From Trueperaceae bacterium (GTDB taxonomy: Bacteria; Deinococcota; Deinococci; Deinococcales; Trueperaceae): a stretch of 8,126 bases of DNA. This document shows positions 1 to 8,126 of this stretch, one piece after another; position 1 is the first letter of the stretch; the number at the start of each line of letters is the position of its first letter. The notes under the pieces are model-generated. The model was given only the letters and a program-made list of their open reading frames with translations, was not told the origin of the DNA and searched no databases. A program made the translations under genes and the position numbers. The stretch is from positions 1-8,126 of the forward strand of contig SLSM01000075.1 in NCBI GenBank assembly GCA_007130445.1, written 5' to 3'.

Positions 1-2
1 GC

Positions 3-3000
3 CGACTCGCCGCCGACCCCCGCGACGGTTGGGCGCTCGATCTCGACCTCGACGTGCCGCTCGCTGGCGACGGCATCGAGGCCTGGCGCCTGGCGGTGTC
101 GGGCCGGGCCACGGGTGGCCCGGCGGGAGCGACGCTGGACACCGCCCTCGCGCTGGTCGGCCCGGTCGCTGCCCACGGCCGCGCCTGGTTCGAGCGCGGA
201 GCGCTGCGCGCCGACCTCGTCGGCGAGGGACTCAGCGCCAGCGCGCGCTGGGACGACGCGGGAGGACGCGCGCAGCTGCGGCTCGGCGACGTCGACGTCG
301 CTGCCTGGCTGCCGTGGCTCGACGCGCCGCGCGCGTCGTTGACGCTCGACGCGACGCTCGGCGGCGAAGGCTCGGTGGTCGTGGCGGACGACCTGCGGCT
401 GCGGCTCCCCGGCGGCAGCGTCAGCGGCCAGGGGCGCCTGAGCGCCGACGGTCGACTCGACGTGACCGCGCGGTCCGACCTCGACCTGGCAGATCTCGAC
501 CTCGGCCCCGCCCTGACCGGCCGCCTCACGGGCCCCTTCACGCTGACCACCAGGCTCGACCGGCCGCTCGCCGACGCGGAACTCGCCGGCGTGCTGGTGC
601 TGTCGGGCGGACGCGTCGAGGGCGTCCCCGGCCGCTACGCCGGCGACCTCCAGGTCACCGGCCCCGCCGCCGATCCCCTCGTCAGCCTCGTGCTCCGCGC
701 CGACGATGGGGTCACGGGCAGCCTGCGCGCCCAGCTGCGACCGCGCGAACAGCGCGGGAGCATCGACGCCGACGTGCGCAGCGGCGACACGGCCGCCGTG
801 CTCCAGGCGCGCTACGAGCCCGGCAGCCTGCGCGCCGACGGACGCATCGAGCTCGCGCCGGGTGCCGCGCTGCGCGTGCGGACGGTCGACGACGGTGTGA
901 GCGTCACCTGGGACGCCGACCCCGAGGCGTTGACGCTGCGCGTGACCGGCGCCCCATGGCGCGTCGGCGTCCGCGGCGACCTCGCGCTGCTCACGCCCAC
1001 GCTCGCGGGCCTGCTCGACGCCGAGCTGCACTGGGCGGAGGGTCCCTGGCCGGCGCCGCGCGGGACGGTGCAGGGCCTCGCCGTCGCCGACGTCGCGCTC
1101 GGCGACGCCCTCCTGGAGGGCACGGGGGGCGCGCGCGCCGACTGGTCGCTCGCGGGCGAGTGGGGGCGCCTGGACATGGCGCTGCCCGAGGGGCGCGTCG
1201 CCGCATCGCTCGTCGATGTCGCGCTGCCGCCGCTCGGCACCGACGCGCGGCTCGGCCTCGTCCTGGGCGGCACCATCGATGCCCTCGACGTGCGCGCCAC
1301 GCTCGCCGGCGCGCTCGCCGGCGCGCCCCTCGCCGTGGTGCTCGAGGGCGGCCTCGACCTCGGCGCGGGGAGCGGCGTCCTGAGCGTGGCAGGTGAGGCG
1401 CTCTCCGGCCGGCTGGAGGGCGTGCTGGAGCGCACGGCGCTCGGCGTCTGGCGCGGCGGCGTCGGCCTGGCGGACGCGGCACTGGCCGACAGCGACCTGC
1501 GCGCCGACGTGACCCTGGCGGGCGCCCAGCCGCTGCCGATCCTGGAGGGGCACGCCACGCTGGGCGATCTCGTGGCGCTGAGCGCGAGCTTCGACGGCGA
1601 CGCGCTCGACCTCGACGTGACGGCTGCGCGGGGCGACGTCGGGGCACTGCGGCTCGCGGGCCGGGCGTGGCCGGAGTTCGACATGGAGCTGACCGACCCA
1701 GGCAGCGAGGGCGGCGGGCTGCTGCGACTGCGCGGCAGTTGGGACGACGCCGAACGGCCGCTGCGCGCCACGGGCGACGTCAGGGTGGCGCTCGGACCGG
1801 TCGTCGTCGGGCTGCAGGGGACCGAGGCCGGGGCGCTGCGCCTGCGCGCGACGAGCGACGTCGTCGAGGGCGGTTGGCTGGAACGGACGCTCCCCGACGG
1901 ACCGCTGCTGACGACCGTCCAGGCGCTGAGCGCCGAGGGCCTGCGCCTGGACGGGCGCGGCAGCGTGCAGGGGTCGATCGCCCTCGGCGTCGACGGGTCG
2001 GTGCGCATCGACGCGCTCACCCTCCCGATCGCCGGCGTCGGCGTGCAGATCGACGGCGCAGCCGACGGCGTCGAGCGCATCGAGGCGAGCGTGCGCGCCG
2101 ACCTCGCCGCCTACGCCGATGCGCCCTGGTGGCCCGCCGGCTTCGATCCACGTGCCCCGCTCGAGGCCGAGCTCACGCTCGCCGAGGGGCGCCTGGTGCT
2201 CGCGAGCGCGGCGCCCTGGTCGCTGCGGCTCGAGGCCGACCTGGACACCAACACCGTCGCGCTGCAGGGCGACGTCACGTGGTCGGCGCCGGACGGCGAG
2301 GCGGGGTTGCGAGGCCAGCTCAGGGCGGCGCCCGGCGTCGGCGTATCCGGCTCCGTGTCGCTCTCGAACGTGGTCGTGGACGCCGCGGAGGGCGCCCCGG
2401 TCCGGGTGGACGGCAGCGTCCGCGGCATCGGTGGTGGCGTCGACCTCGACCTCACCCTGCGCTCGCGGCGCAGCGCGCTCAGCGCACGCGGCACGGCGCC
2501 GCTGCCCGCCGCCGCGCTCGCCGGTTGGTACCCCGACGCGCCGGGCGTGGCGCGCAGCATCGACCTCCGGGTCGCGGCGCTCGACCTGCGCGACGTCCCG
2601 GGCGTCGCCACGGCGGTCCCCTTCCTCACGGGGGTGGTCACGGGATCGCTGGTGGTCCGCGGCGACCAGGCCATCGGGCAGCTCGTGGCGGGCGACCTCC
2701 GCATCGCCGAGCGCGACATCCCGCTCATCGCCACGATCGCGGCCGACCTCGCGCGGCCCAGCGCCGACGTCCGCATCGAGGGCACGGGCGGCCCGACGGG
2801 CGGCGTGGGCAGCAACGTCGCGGTGTCGTGGCAGGGCGGCCGCTTCGAGGCCCTGGCCCGCCTGGAGCGCTTCCCGCTGCACGCGCTCGCGGAGGGGCTG
2901 GTGGGGCCGAGCGACGTGAGTGCCGAGGTGACCGGGGTGGTGCGCGCGGGCTGGGACCCGAGCGACGCGACCCCGATCGACCTGCGGGTCGCCACCGAAC

Positions 3001-4865
3001 ACGTCCGGCTCGAGCGCGACGGCGTGGTCACCACGGGCCGCATCGCGTTCGACCTCGCCGACGGTGCGCTGCGGATCCAGGAGGCCTCGTTCGAGGGTCG
3101 CGGCGCCTGGCAGGCACGCGGCGAGGTGCGGACCGAGCGCATCGATCTCGAGCTCAGCGCCGACGCGGCCGACTTCGGACCGCTGCTCGGCCTGGTGCCG
3201 GTCCTGGCGCGCTACGGCGTCAGTGCCGAGGGCGACCTGCGGATCGTCGGGAGCGGCACCGTCGCGCAGCCGGTCGTGACGGTCGTCAGCGAGCGCCTCC
3301 AGATCGACGTCGCCGGCACCAGTTACGAGCTCAGGGACGGCGACGTCCGACTGGAGGGCGACACCCTGGCGGTCGCGCTCGAGCTGGCGGCCGTCGCGCC
3401 GCTCGAGGGCATGCTCCGCGTCACCGGTGGCGGTCGGCTACGGCTCAGCCCGTTCGATCTCGACGACGTGCGCCTCGTGGCGCTCGGCGAGCTCGACATC
3501 CCGCTGCTCGGACGCGTCGAGGCGATCGAGGCGTCGTTGACGCAGCGCAGCGGCGGAGCACCGGCGCTGCTCGTGGACGGCGTGCTCGGGGCGCCGTTCC
3601 GGATCGACGGCACGCTGGCCCCCTTCGACCTGCGCGCCGTCGGGCGTGGCCTGCAACTGGCGGTGCCCTACCTGTTCGTCGGGAACGCCGTGCTCGACGC
3701 CGACCTGCGAGCCCGCATCGACGACGGCCTGGTGCTCTCCGGGGTCGTCGACGCGAGCAGCGTCCGGATCGACCTGGGCGCCAGGGCAGCCGCCACACCA
3801 GCCGACGCCGACCCGGCGGTCACGTTCACCCCCAGTGAGCGCGCCGCTCGCCGAGCGGCGCAGTCGCTGGTGGTGTTCGACGGCATCCGCATCGTCGCTC
3901 CTCAGCGCGTGACGCTCTCGGAGACGCTCGGGAGCGCCGAGGCCGCCTTCGACCTGACGCTCACGGGCAGCGTCGCCGAGCCCCAGTTGCAGGGCAACGC
4001 GACCGCGCTGCGCGGTACCTTCCGCTTCTCCGGGCGCGACTTCGAGCTCGTGCGCGCGGACGCGCGCTTCGACCCGGCCCAGGGCGTGCTGCCACGCATC
4101 AGCGTGGTGGCGCGGAGCGTGTTCGAGAAGGCCCGCGTCGTCACGCCGGGCAGCGCGATCACGTTCGCGACCCCGTCCGGTCCGCGCTTCGAGGTGATCT
4201 TGGCGTTCGACGCGGACGTCACCGCGGACGCAGACGGCGACGTGAACCTCGACCTGGTCCCGAGCCTCACCAGCGACGCGACCATCGAGGTGGCCACCGC
4301 CCAGAACGGGCTCACGGCCGGCGCTCGGCCGCTCACCGACCTCGAGCTGCTGGGCCTGATCGCGCTCGGTCGGCTCGAACCCGGCGGCGGCGGGGCGTTC
4401 GCCGGGGCCGTGGCGCAGTCGGCGCTCGACACGGCGCTCGACCTGCTGGTGGTCTCGGAACTGCAGGCGGCGCTCTCGGACGCGCTGGGCATCGACCTGG
4501 TCGAGATCCGCACGAGCGCGCTCACCGACCTCTTCGACGGCACCGGCGACCCCTTCAGCGTGTCGCTGCGCTTCGGCGGTTACCTCTCCGACGAGCTGTT
4601 CGCCTCGTATCGCGTCGGCACGTTCGACGACGCGGAGCGCGCGTTCGCGTTCACGAACGAGGTCCTGCTCACGTACGACCTCGGCCCGGTGTCGTTCGAT
4701 CTCTCCGGCCGCCTCGACTTCCCCACCGCCGGCGCGGGCCAACCCGTGCCGGGCGTGTCGGCCGCCGTGCGCTACGACATCAGCCGCTCGTTCGCGCTCG
4801 AGGCCGGGGTCGACCTGCGCACCGAGCGCCAGACGGCCCGGCTCGGCGTCACGCTGCGCTGGTGA
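3..4865 (+). CDS. tamB: TamB-family (DUF490) inter-membrane transport/assembly protein, 5'-truncated by window edge
   Basis: Very large periplasm-spanning protein of the TamB/AsmA-like group. Known members form a long hydrophobic beta-groove between inner and outer membrane and are implicated in phospholipid transport and outer-membrane protein assembly. Visible here: about 1,620 residues of alternating hydrophobic/polar beta-strand sequence with the repeated AsmA-like pattern G-x-L-x-x-x-G...P...g. Numbering from the GTG codon at 54, examples lie near residues 155, 857, 1056, 1210 and 1295. The conserved TamB C-terminal domain spans roughly residues 1270-1603, with LTDLELLGLIALGRL and a closing strand ending ARLGVTLRW. 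Reading is open from the window edge through the GTG at 54 (17 codons upstream, no stop), so that GTG is probably internal. The N-terminal anchor is therefore outside the window and the true start unknown. Even truncated it exceeds E. coli TamB (about 1,260 residues). It has one lysine (about residue 1359) and no cysteine that I can find. Family assignment is confident; the exact transport role is inference. A TamA/BamA-like partner gene, if present, would be outside the window. Confidence 0.88.
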   Translation, partial: RLAADPRDGWALDLDLDVPLAGDGIEAWRLAVSGRATGGPAGATLDTALALVGPVAAHGRAWFERGALRADLVGEGLSASARWDDAGGRAQLRLGDVDVAAWLPWLDAPRASLTLDATLGGEGSVVVADDLRLRLPGGSVSGQGRLSADGRLDVTARSDLDLADLDLGPALTGRLTGPFTLTTRLDRPLADAELAGVLVLSGGRVEGVPGRYAGDLQVTGPAADPLVSLVLRADDGVTGSLRAQLRPREQRGSIDADVRSGDTAAVLQARYEPGSLRADGRIELAPGAALRVRTVDDGVSVTWDADPEALTLRVTGAPWRVGVRGDLALLTPTLAGLLDAELHWAEGPWPAPRGTVQGLAVADVALGDALLEGTGGARADWSLAGEWGRLDMALPEGRVAASLVDVALPPLGTDARLGLVLGGTIDALDVRATLAGALAGAPLAVVLEGGLDLGAGSGVLSVAGEALSGRLEGVLERTALGVWRGGVGLADAALADSDLRADVTLAGAQPLPILEGHATLGDLVALSASFDGDALDLDVTAARGDVGALRLAGRAWPEFDMELTDPGSEGGGLLRLRGSWDDAERPLRATGDVRVALGPVVVGLQGTEAGALRLRATSDVVEGGWLERTLPDGPLLTTVQALSAEGLRLDGRGSVQGSIALGVDGSVRIDALTLPIAGVGVQIDGAADGVERIEASVRADLAAYADAPWWPAGFDPRAPLEAELTLAEGRLVLASAAPWSLRLEADLDTNTVALQGDVTWSAPDGEAGLRGQLRAAPGVGVSGSVSLSNVVVDAAEGAPVRVDGSVRGIGGGVDLDLTLRSRRSALSARGTAPLPAAALAGWYPDAPGVARSIDLRVAALDLRDVPGVATAVPFLTGVVTGSLVVRGDQAIGQLVAGDLRIAERDIPLIATIAADLARPSADVRIEGTGGPTGGVGSNVAVSWQGGRFEALARLERFPLHALAEGLVGPSDVSAEVTGVVRAGWDPSDATPIDLRVATEHVRLERDGVVTTGRIAFDLADGALRIQEASFEGRGAWQARGEVRTERIDLELSADAADFGPLLGLVPVLARYGVSAEGDLRIVGSGTVAQPVVTVVSERLQIDVAGTSYELRDGDVRLEGDTLAVALELAAVAPLEGMLRVTGGGRLRLSPFDLDDVRLVALGELDIPLLGRVEAIEASLTQRSGGAPALLVDGVLGAPFRIDGTLAPFDLRAVGRGLQLAVPYLFVGNAVLDADLRARIDDGLVLSGVVDASSVRIDLGARAAATPADADPAVTFTPSERAARRAAQSLVVFDGIRIVAPQRVTLSETLGSAEAAFDLTLTGSVAEPQLQGNATALRGTFRFSGRDFELVRADARFDPAQGVLPRISVVARSVFEKARVVTPGSAITFATPSGPRFEVILAFDADVTADADGDVNLDLVPSLTSDATIEVATAQNGLTAGARPLTDLELLGLIALGRLEPGGGGAFAGAVAQSALDTALDLLVVSELQAALSDALGIDLVEIRTSALTDLFDGTGDPFSVSLRFGGYLSDELFASYRVGTFDDAERAFAFTNEVLLTYDLGPVSFDLSGRLDFPTAGAGQPVPGVSAAVRYDISRSFALEAGVDLRTERQTARLGVTLRW

Positions 4866-4866
4866 G

Positions 4867-4880
4867 GCGGCGCGCGCCGC
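4867..4880. repeat. 14-bp perfect GC palindrome just after the tamB stop
   Basis: GCGGCGCGCGCCGC is its own reverse complement and begins one base after the TGA stop of the tamB gene. In RNA it could fold as a 5-bp GCGGC/GCCGC stem with a GCGC loop. There is no T-run after it, so a classical intrinsic terminator is not supported. It may act as a weak or Rho-assisted 3'-end structure separating tamB from pckA, or it may be a by-product of very high GC content. Confidence 0.35.
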
Positions 4881-4934
4881 TGGGCGACGTGTACGGGTGA
4901 CACGCCGTGCCCGGCGGCGGCGACGCGAGGCCGC

Positions 4935-4943
4935 TGGTATAAC
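4935..4943 (+). promoter_or_regulatory. Probable extended -10 promoter of pckA
   Basis: TGGTATAAC matches the extended -10 form TGnTATAAT, with the hexamer TATAAC at 4938-4943. It sits in one of the few AT-containing patches of the region. No good -35 hexamer lies 16-18 bp upstream (that stretch is GGCGGCGG-like), which fits an extended -10 promoter that does not depend on a -35 element. The expected transcription start is near 4950, giving a leader of about 35 nt before the pckA ATG. The overlapping TATGAC (4946-4951) and TACAAC (4958-4963) could be alternative -10 hexamers. Prediction only. Confidence 0.55.
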
Positions 4944-4964
4944 CGTATGACCCGGGGTACAACC
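4937..4964 (+). repeat. Three imperfect 8-bp direct repeats, consensus GTAYRACC, over the pckA promoter
   Basis: GTATAACC (4937-4944) is followed directly by GTATGACC (4945-4952) and, after a 4-bp spacer, by GTACAACC (4957-4964). The first and third copies start exactly 20 bp apart. The cluster covers the predicted -10 hexamer and start site, where a repressor would be expected to bind. It could equally be a run of redundant -10-like hexamers. No known operator is recognised. Confidence 0.4.
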
Positions 4965-4966
4965 CC
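4954..4966 (+). other. Small leader hairpin upstream of the pckA ribosome binding site
   Basis: GGGGT (4954-4958) and ACCCC (4962-4966) are perfectly complementary around a 3-nt ACA loop. If transcription starts near 4950, this places a 5-bp hairpin near the 5' end of the pckA mRNA, immediately upstream of the purine-rich Shine-Dalgarno region. It could stabilise the 5' end. It is too small to be called a riboswitch, and it shares bases with the third promoter-region repeat. Confidence 0.35.
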
Positions 4967-4967
4967 C

Positions 4968-4981
4968 GAGGAAGCCGAGGA
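4968..4981 (+). promoter_or_regulatory. pckA ribosome binding site region
   Basis: A purine-rich stretch holds GAGGAAG at 4968-4974, 10 nt from the ATG at 4985. A second GAGGA at 4977-4981 lies only 3 nt from the ATG. The first copy is better placed for an anti-Shine-Dalgarno contact; the second is probably too close. The region supports the ATG at 4985 as the start. Confidence 0.6.
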
Positions 4982-4984
4982 CCC

Positions 4985-6571
<1,587 letters not shown>

Positions 6572-6578
6572 ACGCCGC

Positions 6579-8126
6579 TCACTCCCGCCCGGTCTCGAGC
6601 CGGTGGAGGCGCCACGTGCCGAACGCGAGCGAGCCGAGCGCGACGAGCGCGGTCAGCGTGATCGCCGCGAGCAGCACCAACCTGCCCTCGGGCGTCGCCC
6701 AGACCGCCGTGGTCGGGTCGACGAGCGCCATCCAGGCCGGGTACGCCAGCACCGTCGTCAGGGCGGCGGCGTACGCCAGGCCGATCGTCATGTAGAGCAG
6801 GCCGCCGGGCGACATCGGGATCTCGGCGGGGTTGGTGGCGTCGAAGCGCGGGAAGGCCGCGCCCAGGCCGACGCCGAGACCCGCGACCGCCACCGCGGCG
6901 CACAAGCCGGCGACCACGGAGGCGGTGGCCAGCACCGGCGTGACGTCGAGGACGAGCGCCTGGGCGACGCCGAGCCCACCGCCGAGCACGAGCAGCGTGG
7001 GCAGGGCGTGCAGGAACTTGCCGAGCACCAGCGCGCGGGTGCGGAGCGGGCCGGTGCGGAGCAGCCACCACCCCTCGCCCTCGAGCGACACCACCGGGAA
7101 CGCCAGGCGCACGCCGACGCCGGTCACCAGGAAGCCCAGGAAGGCCACGTTGAGCGTCCCGAGCGCGTCGCGGAAGCGCTGCCCCTCGACCGCCACGCTG
7201 GCGGTCGAGACCAGGTAGACCCCGGCCAGCGCGACCAGCACCAGCAGCTGCGACCACTGCGTCGGATCGCGCATGAGCACGCGGACGTCCTTGACCACCA
7301 CCGCCCCGGTCGGTCCCAGCCGCGCCAACGGCCGCTCCCACCACGCCGCCGGCCGGTTGCGGGGGTCGGCGACGCGGCCGTGGTGGTGATCCAGGCCACG
7401 CACCCAGCCCTCGCGGTACGCCACCGCCGCGAGCCGTCCCACGCCCCACAGGCCGAGCGCGGCGCTGGCGACCAGCAGCACCAGCCCGGCGCTGAGGGCG
7501 GCGCCGTCGAGGGCGCTCCAGATGGCGCTCGAGGCCCAGCCCGGCGGCAACCAGCCGACGCCGAGGTCGGCGAAGGTGGTCAGGAACACCTCGAACTCCT
7601 CCGGGGTGAGGTCGGTGAGCTGCTCGGGGCGCAGCGCCCGCAGGCCGAGGATCAGACCGGCGGCCAGCACCACGCTGAGCGCGGTCGCCGCCTCCTTGAC
7701 CCGTCCGGCCGGCGCCACGCGCATGAGCACCAGCGCCGCCAGCGCACCGAGCGTGACCGGCACCGCGAACAGCGCCAGCACCGCCGCGAGCGACGCGAAG
7801 TAGAAGGTCCAGGGCGCGTCGCGCGCCAACCCCAGACCGACCAGCACCGGCACGGTCAGCAGCGCCGGCACCAGCGCCGAGCTCAGGTACGTCTCGACCA
7901 CCTTCAGGCCGAACACGCGCGGCGCCTCGAGCGGCAGGGCCAGCAGGAAGGGCAGGTCGTCGGACGCGTAGAGCGTGGTGATCGCGGTGGTCAGGACGGA
8001 GAACGCCACCGCCAGCATCAGCAGCGTGACCAGCGCCTCGACGCTGCGCTGCAAGGCGGCGTCGGCGATGGTGCCGATGGCGGGGAACTGGTCGACGAAG
8101 GTGACGCCGCGCAGCGTGGCCCAGCC
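6579..8126 (-). CDS. ABC-2-type (putative ABC exporter) permease subunit, 5'-truncated by window edge
   Basis: Polytopic inner-membrane protein resembling permease subunits of ATP-driven exporters. The substrate cannot be told from sequence. 515 residues are visible. Numbering from the in-frame TTG at 8052-8054, about eleven hydrophobic segments lie near 6-29, 56-78, 84-112, 122-141, 183-206, 268-289, 300-322, 345-370, 375-400, 417-441 and 458-479. Family-like motifs: YASDDLPFLLALPLEAPRVF then a membrane segment; KDVRVLMRDPTQW in the cytosolic linker; EGEGWWLLRTGPL; and FPRFDATNP...MSPGGLLYM. The central soluble stretch carries a His triplet (DHHHGR, about 222-227). The frame stays open for 24 codons upstream of the TTG to the window edge (beginning GWATLRG), so the TTG is likely internal and the N-terminus lies outside. 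No ATP-binding motifs are present, so a separate ATPase is expected, probably upstream beyond 8126 (inference). It is convergent with pckA. Fold class is fairly sure; the exact family name is less so. Confidence 0.78.
   Translation of the reverse strand, partial: GWATLRGVTFVDQFPAIGTIADAALQRSVEALVTLLMLAVAFSVLTTAITTLYASDDLPFLLALPLEAPRVFGLKVVETYLSSALVPALLTVPVLVGLGLARDAPWTFYFASLAAVLALFAVPVTLGALAALVLMRVAPAGRVKEAATALSVVLAAGLILGLRALRPEQLTDLTPEEFEVFLTTFADLGVGWLPPGWASSAIWSALDGAALSAGLVLLVASAALGLWGVGRLAAVAYREGWVRGLDHHHGRVADPRNRPAAWWERPLARLGPTGAVVVKDVRVLMRDPTQWSQLLVLVALAGVYLVSTASVAVEGQRFRDALGTLNVAFLGFLVTGVGVRLAFPVVSLEGEGWWLLRTGPLRTRALVLGKFLHALPTLLVLGGGLGVAQALVLDVTPVLATASVVAGLCAAVAVAGLGVGLGAAFPRFDATNPAEIPMSPGGLLYMTIGLAYAAALTTVLAYPAWMALVDPTTAVWATPEGRLVLLAAITLTALVALGSLAFGTWRLHRLETGRE

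Noticed and set aside
54..56. GTG as the start of the tamB gene
   Set aside because: The frame is open all the way to the left edge with in-character sequence (DLDLDV spans the GTG) and there is no ribosome binding site. The gene continues upstream.
29..1396. 455-codon open frame on the plus strand overlapping the tamB gene
   Set aside because: The translation is an arginine/alanine-rich run with no fold-like pattern. It is a high-GC shadow of the tamB frame.
1667..3838. 723-codon open frame on the plus strand inside the tamB gene
   Set aside because: Same kind of Arg/Gly/Ala low-complexity product, caused by GC-biased third positions. The tamB frame gives the coherent beta-strand protein.
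4897..4902. GTGACA as the -35 box of the pckA promoter
   Set aside because: It is a 5/6 match to TTGACA, but it lies 35 bp from the TATAAC hexamer, and nothing -10-like occurs at the proper distance.
4866..4984. Riboswitch, tRNA or small RNA gene in the tamB-pckA gap
   Set aside because: The gap is 119 bp and the predicted leader only about 35 nt, with one 5-bp hairpin. No tRNA arms or known riboswitch core are visible.
8052..8054. TTG as the start of the permease gene
   Set aside because: The frame remains open for 24 codons to the right edge, and the protein would begin at the edge of a membrane segment without the family's N-terminal region. An upstream start is more likely.

Overview
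The window is a GC-rich chromosomal segment with dense coding and extreme C/G preference at third codon positions. It holds three genes, two of them cut by the window edges, and no tRNA, rRNA, mobile element, CRISPR array or phage-like sequence that I can see. The large TamB/AsmA-like protein ending in an outer-membrane-type C-terminus implies a diderm bacterium. GC content, the ATP-type PEP carboxykinase and the style of the ABC-2-like permease suggest a Deinococcota lineage such as Trueperales. That assignment is inference from general resemblance, not from a search.

Layout. (1) Positions 3-4865, plus strand: the C-terminal ~1,620 residues of a TamB-family (DUF490) inter-membrane transport/assembly protein, whose N-terminus lies upstream of the window. 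(2) Positions 4866-4984: a 119-bp intergenic region with a perfect GC palindrome right after the tamB stop, an extended -10 promoter inside a cluster of three imperfect 8-mer repeats, a small leader hairpin and a purine-rich ribosome binding site. (3) Positions 4985-6571, plus strand: a complete ATP-dependent phosphoenolpyruvate carboxykinase gene (pckA). (4) Positions 6579-8126, minus strand: the C-terminal 515 residues of a polytopic ABC-2-type exporter permease, convergent with pckA across only 7 bp and running off the right edge.

The three genes do not form an obvious pathway. TamB serves envelope biogenesis, PckA is the entry step of gluconeogenesis with its own apparent promoter, and the permease is an independent transcript on the other strand. 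I see no convincing new multi-gene system. The points most worth a second look are the repeat-containing pckA promoter, the almost lysine-free and cysteine-free composition of the TamB protein, its OMP-like C-terminus, and an apparent internal duplication of the permease.
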